Under the pieces are notes generated by a model. That model had not been told where the DNA came from. It ran no database searches and saw only the letters and a list, made by a program, of their open reading frames with translations. DNA of 45,426 nucleotides from DASUFP01 sp036274495 (GTDB taxonomy: Bacteria; Bacteroidota; Bacteroidia; AKYH767-A; OLB10), in assembly GCA_036274495.1 (NCBI GenBank), contig DASUFP010000029.1, positions 1 to 45,426 on the forward strand, written 5' to 3'. The position numbers and the translations under genes are program-made. Each line of letters opens with the position of its first letter. The first letter of the stretch is position 1. Shown here piece by piece: positions 42,591-45,426 of this stretch.

Positions 42591-43730
42591 TTATCTTTTC
42601 AGACTGCTGTAGAGGCCGTCAATTTTTTCGGCAAAGGCCTCCCACGAAAAGCGTGCACCCGTTTCGCGTACACCTTTTTCGAATGCTGATGCGCGGTTGT
42701 TTTTGAAAAAATCGGCAATTGCATGTGCTATCGCTTCAGGTTCGGCAGATGTCACATAGCCGGCAACGTTATGAGGAACCATTTCGGGTAAACCGCCTAC
42801 ATTGGTAACAAGCATCGGTTTCTGAAAATGATAGGCTATTTGCGTAACACCGCTTTGGGTGGCGTCGCGGTAGGGCTGCGCCACCAGGTTACAGGCGCCG
42901 AAATAATGCTTTACCGCTTCTTTTGGAATGTATTTGTCGTGGAGTATTACCCTGTCCTGCAAACCCAGTGCAACAATCAGGTCTTTGTATTCTTTCGGGT
43001 CGTCGTAAAATTCACCTGCAACAATCAGTTTAATGCCCTCGTTGCGCACCTCGTTCTCGGCCATGGCCTGTAACAGCAGATCGAGCCCCTTGTATTTCCG
43101 TATAAAGCCAAAAAAGAGTACATACTTACCGTCGGGTTCGAGTCCGAGCATCTTTCGGCACTGCTGCTGAGAGGGTGCGGTTCCAAAAATATCATAAACG
43201 GGATGGGGCTGAAACAGCACGTGCCGCTCTACTCCGAAATCCTTTAAGTCGTTTTTTACCTGTTCCGACATCACCACAAATCCATCGCATTGTTTTAAGA
43301 AATAACGGGTGAGTGTTTTATCGCCCATACGTTTTTCGTGTGGTACAATATTGTCGGCAATGGCAATTACCGGAGGATGAAATGTTTTTGTTTTAAGCCA
43401 TTTTAATGTGGTACCCAATGCGGGTGCCATAAACGGAAGCCAGTATCGTACCAATACCAGATCGGGTTGTTCGGTGCGGATGGTTGCGGCCGTATGTCGC
43501 CACGACCAGGGATTGATTGAACTTAACGAATGTGAGATGGGCAGGTTAGGTGAAAGATCTTCTTCGGCATACTGCGTTGTACCGGGAAAGAGCAGTTTTG
43601 GGTACTGTAGGTAAAAGGAAAAAATATGGCATTCGTCGCCCCGCCTTATGAGTGTGCGGCACAGTGATTCGTTAAAGTTGGCAATGCCGCCGCGCAACGG
43701 AAAAGCGGGACCTATGAGGGAAATTTTCAT
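42591..43730 (-). CDS. Glycosyltransferase family 4 (GT-B) protein
   Basis: The 379-residue enzyme has the two Rossmann domains of GT-B transferases. The N-domain begins MKISLIGPAFPLRGGIANFN, and the C-domain has YVLFFGFIRKYKGLDLLLQA, IKLIVAGEFYDD, FGACNLVAQPYRDATQSGVT and PMLVTNVGGLPEMVPHNVAG. The segment at YRDATQSG fills the place of the donor-binding Glu motif. It transfers a sugar from an activated donor to a lipid, protein or polysaccharide acceptor; none can be named. No other glycan genes are adjacent, so the pathway is open. A TACCTTTG box lies 7 bases before the ATG. Confidence 0.93.
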   Translation of the reverse strand: MKISLIGPAFPLRGGIANFNESLCRTLIRRGDECHIFSFYLQYPKLLFPGTTQYAEEDLSPNLPISHSLSSINPWSWRHTAATIRTEQPDLVLVRYWLPFMAPALGTTLKWLKTKTFHPPVIAIADNIVPHEKRMGDKTLTRYFLKQCDGFVVMSEQVKNDLKDFGVERHVLFQPHPVYDIFGTAPSQQQCRKMLGLEPDGKYVLFFGFIRKYKGLDLLLQAMAENEVRNEGIKLIVAGEFYDDPKEYKDLIVALGLQDRVILHDKYIPKEAVKHYFGACNLVAQPYRDATQSGVTQIAYHFQKPMLVTNVGGLPEMVPHNVAGYVTSAEPEAIAHAIADFFKNNRASAFEKGVRETGARFSWEAFAEKIDGLYSSLKR

Positions 43731-43737
43731 TTAAAAG

Positions 43738-43745
43738 CAAAGGTA
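43738..43745 (-). promoter_or_regulatory. -7 promoter box directly before the glycosyltransferase gene
   Basis: The minus strand reads TACCTTTG, a full TAnnTTTG match, with only CTTTTAA between it and the ATG. If used, the mRNA would have almost no leader. Confidence 0.45.
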
Positions 43746-43841
43746 CTCAAAGGAGGGGAATGCGGATGTTATGTGGGGCAGGAGTGGGTATGGGATGGAA
43801 TGGAATATGATTGGTCTTCTGCCTGCGCCATGGCGGAGTCA

Positions 43842-44571
43842 TCCGCCGCGGCGGAGTCATAAGACTGCACTGATGTGTATTTTGAGTGCAGAGAGAAATG
43901 CTACTTCAATGGTCATAAGTCATAGGTCATAAGTCATAGGTAATAGGTCATAGGTTATCCGCCGCGGCGGAGTCATAAGACTGCACTGATGTGTATTTTG
44001 AGTGCAGAGAGAAATGCTATTTCAATGGTAAATGGTAAATGGACATAAGTCATAAGTCATCTGCCGCGGCGGAGTCATAAGCCTTTCCTGAAATGTATTT
44101 CGCGCGCAGGCCTGAAGCAACCGCGGGGGTGGGATGCGAAAACATTTTAACAGCGCAGGCCCGGCGAAAATGCGGGGGTGCGAAAGAAGTGAATTTGTGC
44201 CGGTACAAAAAACCATTCGTAACTGCTTGAATTTTTTGTCATATAACCACCAATGGCCGGCACAAAGAGCGGGAAGAAGCATATTTTCGCCTTGATTTTT
44301 TGGACACTTTTTTATCAAGAAAAAAGTGCCAAAGCCTCCGCGGCAGCGGTAAAAGTCACCGACTGCCCTGAAGTGTATTTCGATCGCAGAGAGAAATGCT
44401 ACTTCAATGGTAAATGGACATAGGTCATAAGTCATAGGTCATAGGTCATCCGCCGTGGCGGAGTCATAAGCCTTTCCTGAAATGTATTTCGTGCGCAGAG
44501 AGAAATACTACTTCAATGGTCATAAGTCATAGGTCATAAGTCATAAGTCATAGGTTATCCGCCGCGGCGGA
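43842..44571. repeat. Array of palindrome-plus-hairpin repeat units
   Basis: The 14-base palindrome TCCGCCGCGGCGGA (one variant with T for the second C, another with T for a central C) is at 43842, 43958, 44060, 44449 and 44558. Each is followed by GTCATAAG and then a hairpin unit with left arm like TGAAGTGTATTTC and right arm like GAAATGCTACTTCA (for example 44358-44406). Most units end in tandem CATAAGT/CATAGGT octamers. Spacings are 116, 102, 389 and 109 bases; the 389-base gap holds the larger element at 44194. Two of the units have the hairpin's right half replaced by CCTGAAGCAACCGCGGGGGT, which leads into the larger elements. Confidence 0.85.
44194..44354. repeat. Structured element, copy 1
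   Basis: Stem 1 pairs TTTGTGCCGG (44194-44203) with CCGGCACAAA (44257-44266), with inner pairs such as CCATT/AATGG. After GAGCGGGAAGAAGC comes CTTGAT (44291-44296). Stem 2 pairs CACTTTTTT (44305-44313) with AAAAAAGTG (44320-44328) around the loop ATCAAG, which is complementary to the CTTGAT hexamer. It ends in CAAAGCCTCCGCGGCAGCGG. Copy 2 at 44643 keeps the structure with different stem bases. Confidence 0.8.
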
Positions 44572-44642
44572 GTCATAAGCCTTTCCTGAAATGTATTTCG
44601 TGCGCAGGCCTGAAGCAACCGCGGGGGTGTGATGGAAGTGAA

Positions 44643-44796
44643 TGTGCGCCTGTATAACCAACCATCCGGGATGCTTGCATCATAATGAAAGCTAAGAAAA
44701 AAGCCTAGGCGCACAGAGCGGGAGGAAGCTTGGTTGCTTCTTGATTTTTTGGTTCTTTTGTATCAAGACAAAAGAACAAAAGCCCCGCGGCAGCGG
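44643..44796. repeat. Structured element, copy 2
   Basis: Stem 1 pairs TGTGCGCCT (44643-44651) with AGGCGCACA (44707-44715). After GAGCGGGAGGAAGC and GCTTCTTGAT, stem 2 pairs TTCTTTTGT (44753-44761) with ACAAAAGAA (44768-44776) around the same ATCAAG loop, and CTTGAT is at 44740-44745. It ends in AAAAGCCCCGCGGCAGCGG. Compared with copy 1, several base pairs have changed on both sides of each stem. Confidence 0.8.
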
Positions 44797-44825
44797 AAAT
44801 ATTCAACCAGGAATAATCTTTGATC

Positions 44826-44860
44826 ACAAAAAGTAGCCGAAGCCTCTGCTGCAGCGGTAA
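44826..44860. repeat. Partial third copy of the structured element (3' end only)
   Basis: CAAAAAGTAGCCGAAGCC followed by TCTGCTGCAGCGG resembles the last 30 bases of the copies at 44194 and 44643. No stem 1 and no matching left arm of stem 2 are seen before it, so it is a truncated relic. Confidence 0.5.
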
Positions 44861-45074
44861 GTAAAATAAGCTGCCACAATTGCAGTAATTTAAAACACTA
44901 CAATTTCCCGCGTTTACCCCGGCCCTAAAGGGAGCACGGGAAGTTTATAAAGCGGCTGCGGATTTTACAACACTATTCATGCATATATTTATTGGGTTGG
45001 CTGAGAATAATTAATTCCACATTTACCCAACAGACGTTCATGATCCTCGTATCATCGTTATCGTTCGAGTACCA

Positions 45075-45200
45075 ATGGGGGTAACCGATATAAAATGGAT
45101 TTTGGAATTTTCAATTTGCCTTTTTTCTGCAATACAAAAGGTGAGTGCACAGGATTACAACTACAACTGTTTAATCCGCTATGATATTCTTGTTAAGTAG
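45075..45200 (+). other. Short frame with signal-peptide-like sequence
   Basis: A 41-codon frame starts ATG at 45075 and runs to TAG at 45198. Its middle, IKWILEFSICLFSAIQK, then VSAQD, looks like a signal peptide with a Sec cleavage site, but the frame stops 16 residues later. It may be the 5' remnant of a lost secreted-protein gene, a tiny exported peptide, or chance. I see no continuation in the other frames. Confidence 0.25.
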
Positions 45201-45385
45201 TAACTTGAAGTTGATTTCAAGAAATGTAATAATTCAATTTTGGTGGTTGGAAATAGGCAGCATTACTTTTTTCTATTGTAATTCAATGATTTGTAAAATC
45301 ACTACAGGTTTACCCGTAGATGATTTTTTGGCATACAGAAATTTTTTATATTAGTTTGGGTTCGCAAATTTTAAATTGCCGTACC

Positions 45386-45426
45386 ATGAAAACAAAAAAC
45401 ATGCCCCCCCCCCTCAGATAACTTAT
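45386..45426 (+). CDS. Possible start of a gene interrupted by a C10 tract (window edge)
   Basis: ATG at 45386 begins MKTKNMPPP, and a run of ten C residues (45404-45413) follows six codons later. With ten C the frame closes at once (CTC AGA TAA); with nine or eleven C it would remain open to the window end. Only 41 bases are visible, so whether a gene lies beyond cannot be judged. Confidence 0.3.

Larger units (their letters stand above)
43746..45426. other. 1.7-kb repeat-rich intergenic region
   Basis: No conserved protein is coded here. The first 830 bases hold five palindrome-linked repeat units; two larger hairpin elements lie at about 44194-44354 and 44643-44796, with a partial third near 44826-44860. 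From about 44860 to 45380 the DNA is A/T-rich with one 41-codon frame (45075-45200). A new gene seems to begin at 45386. Confidence 0.75.

Noticed and set aside
44022..44435. A 137-codon minus-strand frame in the repeat region.
   Set aside because: It is made of translated repeat units (the phrase MTYDLCPFTI occurs at both ends) with no known domain.
43842..44571. Regular repeats considered as a CRISPR array.
   Set aside because: The parts between palindromes are themselves similar to each other, spacings vary (102-389 bases), and no cas genes are near. This is a tandem repeat family, not repeat-spacer DNA.

Overview
The window looks like a chromosomal segment of a member of the phylum Bacteroidota, most likely an environmental Sphingobacteriia/Chitinophagia-type organism; genus cannot be told from here. 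The grounds are: about ten secreted proteins, most ending in a type IX secretion system (T9SS) type A sorting domain; TAnnTTTG promoter -7 boxes; almost no Shine-Dalgarno sequences; a TonB-dependent receptor with a carboxypeptidase-like N-terminal extension; and gene orders common in the phylum (parA-parB-DUF5683-dapB-lepB, thrS-infC-rpmI-rplT). Nearly all genes lie on the minus strand. No rRNA, tRNA, transposase, integrase or CRISPR array was seen.

Region 1 (1-14,300) is a surface/secreted-protein cluster. Four adjacent paralogs (690-3824, 6579-7910, 11097-12188, 12362-13273) share an N-terminal domain of about 240 residues that I cannot name, joined to different C-terminal modules. Among them lie a right-handed beta-helix protein with a C-terminal dockerin motif, a TonB-dependent receptor, a lipoprotein with a Fibrobacter major paralogous domain, and two proteins with a cohesin-like domain (partial at 1-425, complete at 13557-14300). 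Cohesin-like and dockerin-like modules in one cluster suggest, but do not prove, a surface assembly.

Region 2 (14,305-18,973) holds a polytopic membrane protein and the translation operon thrS-infC-rpmI-rplT. infC has no ATG start; it appears to start at AUA behind the one strong Shine-Dalgarno sequence noticed in the window.

Region 3 (19,207-26,607) is an accessory stretch of T9SS-secreted proteins: a large adhesin-like protein, a probable beta-propeller, a small protein whose signal peptide is out of frame by one TA unit, and a jelly-roll-like protein. The last is bracketed by a 190-bp direct repeat of the 3' end of the neighbouring nucleotide pyrophosphohydrolase gene, which looks like a recent insertion or duplication. 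A separate 40-bp repeat brackets the two genes before it. The DNA is visibly richer in A/T than the flanks.

Region 4 (26,759-43,730) is mostly housekeeping. It has an acyl-CoA carboxylase beta subunit and a probable ten-gene operon running from 35921 down to 28435 (metallo-hydrolase, lipoprotein, parA, parB, DUF5683, dapB, lepB, membrane protein, DUF1569, WbqC). An mnmA-lipoprotein-subtilisin operon follows, then rlmE, a YwqK/MORN-repeat protein, two small stress/lipocalin-type proteins on the plus strand, and a glycosyltransferase.

Region 5 (43,746-45,426) is about 1.7 kb with no clear gene. It holds an array of palindrome-plus-hairpin repeat units and two copies of a larger structured element whose stems differ in sequence but keep their pairing (compensatory changes), each with a conserved loop complementary to a conserved upstream hexamer. 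The window ends in a C10 tract a few codons into a new reading frame.
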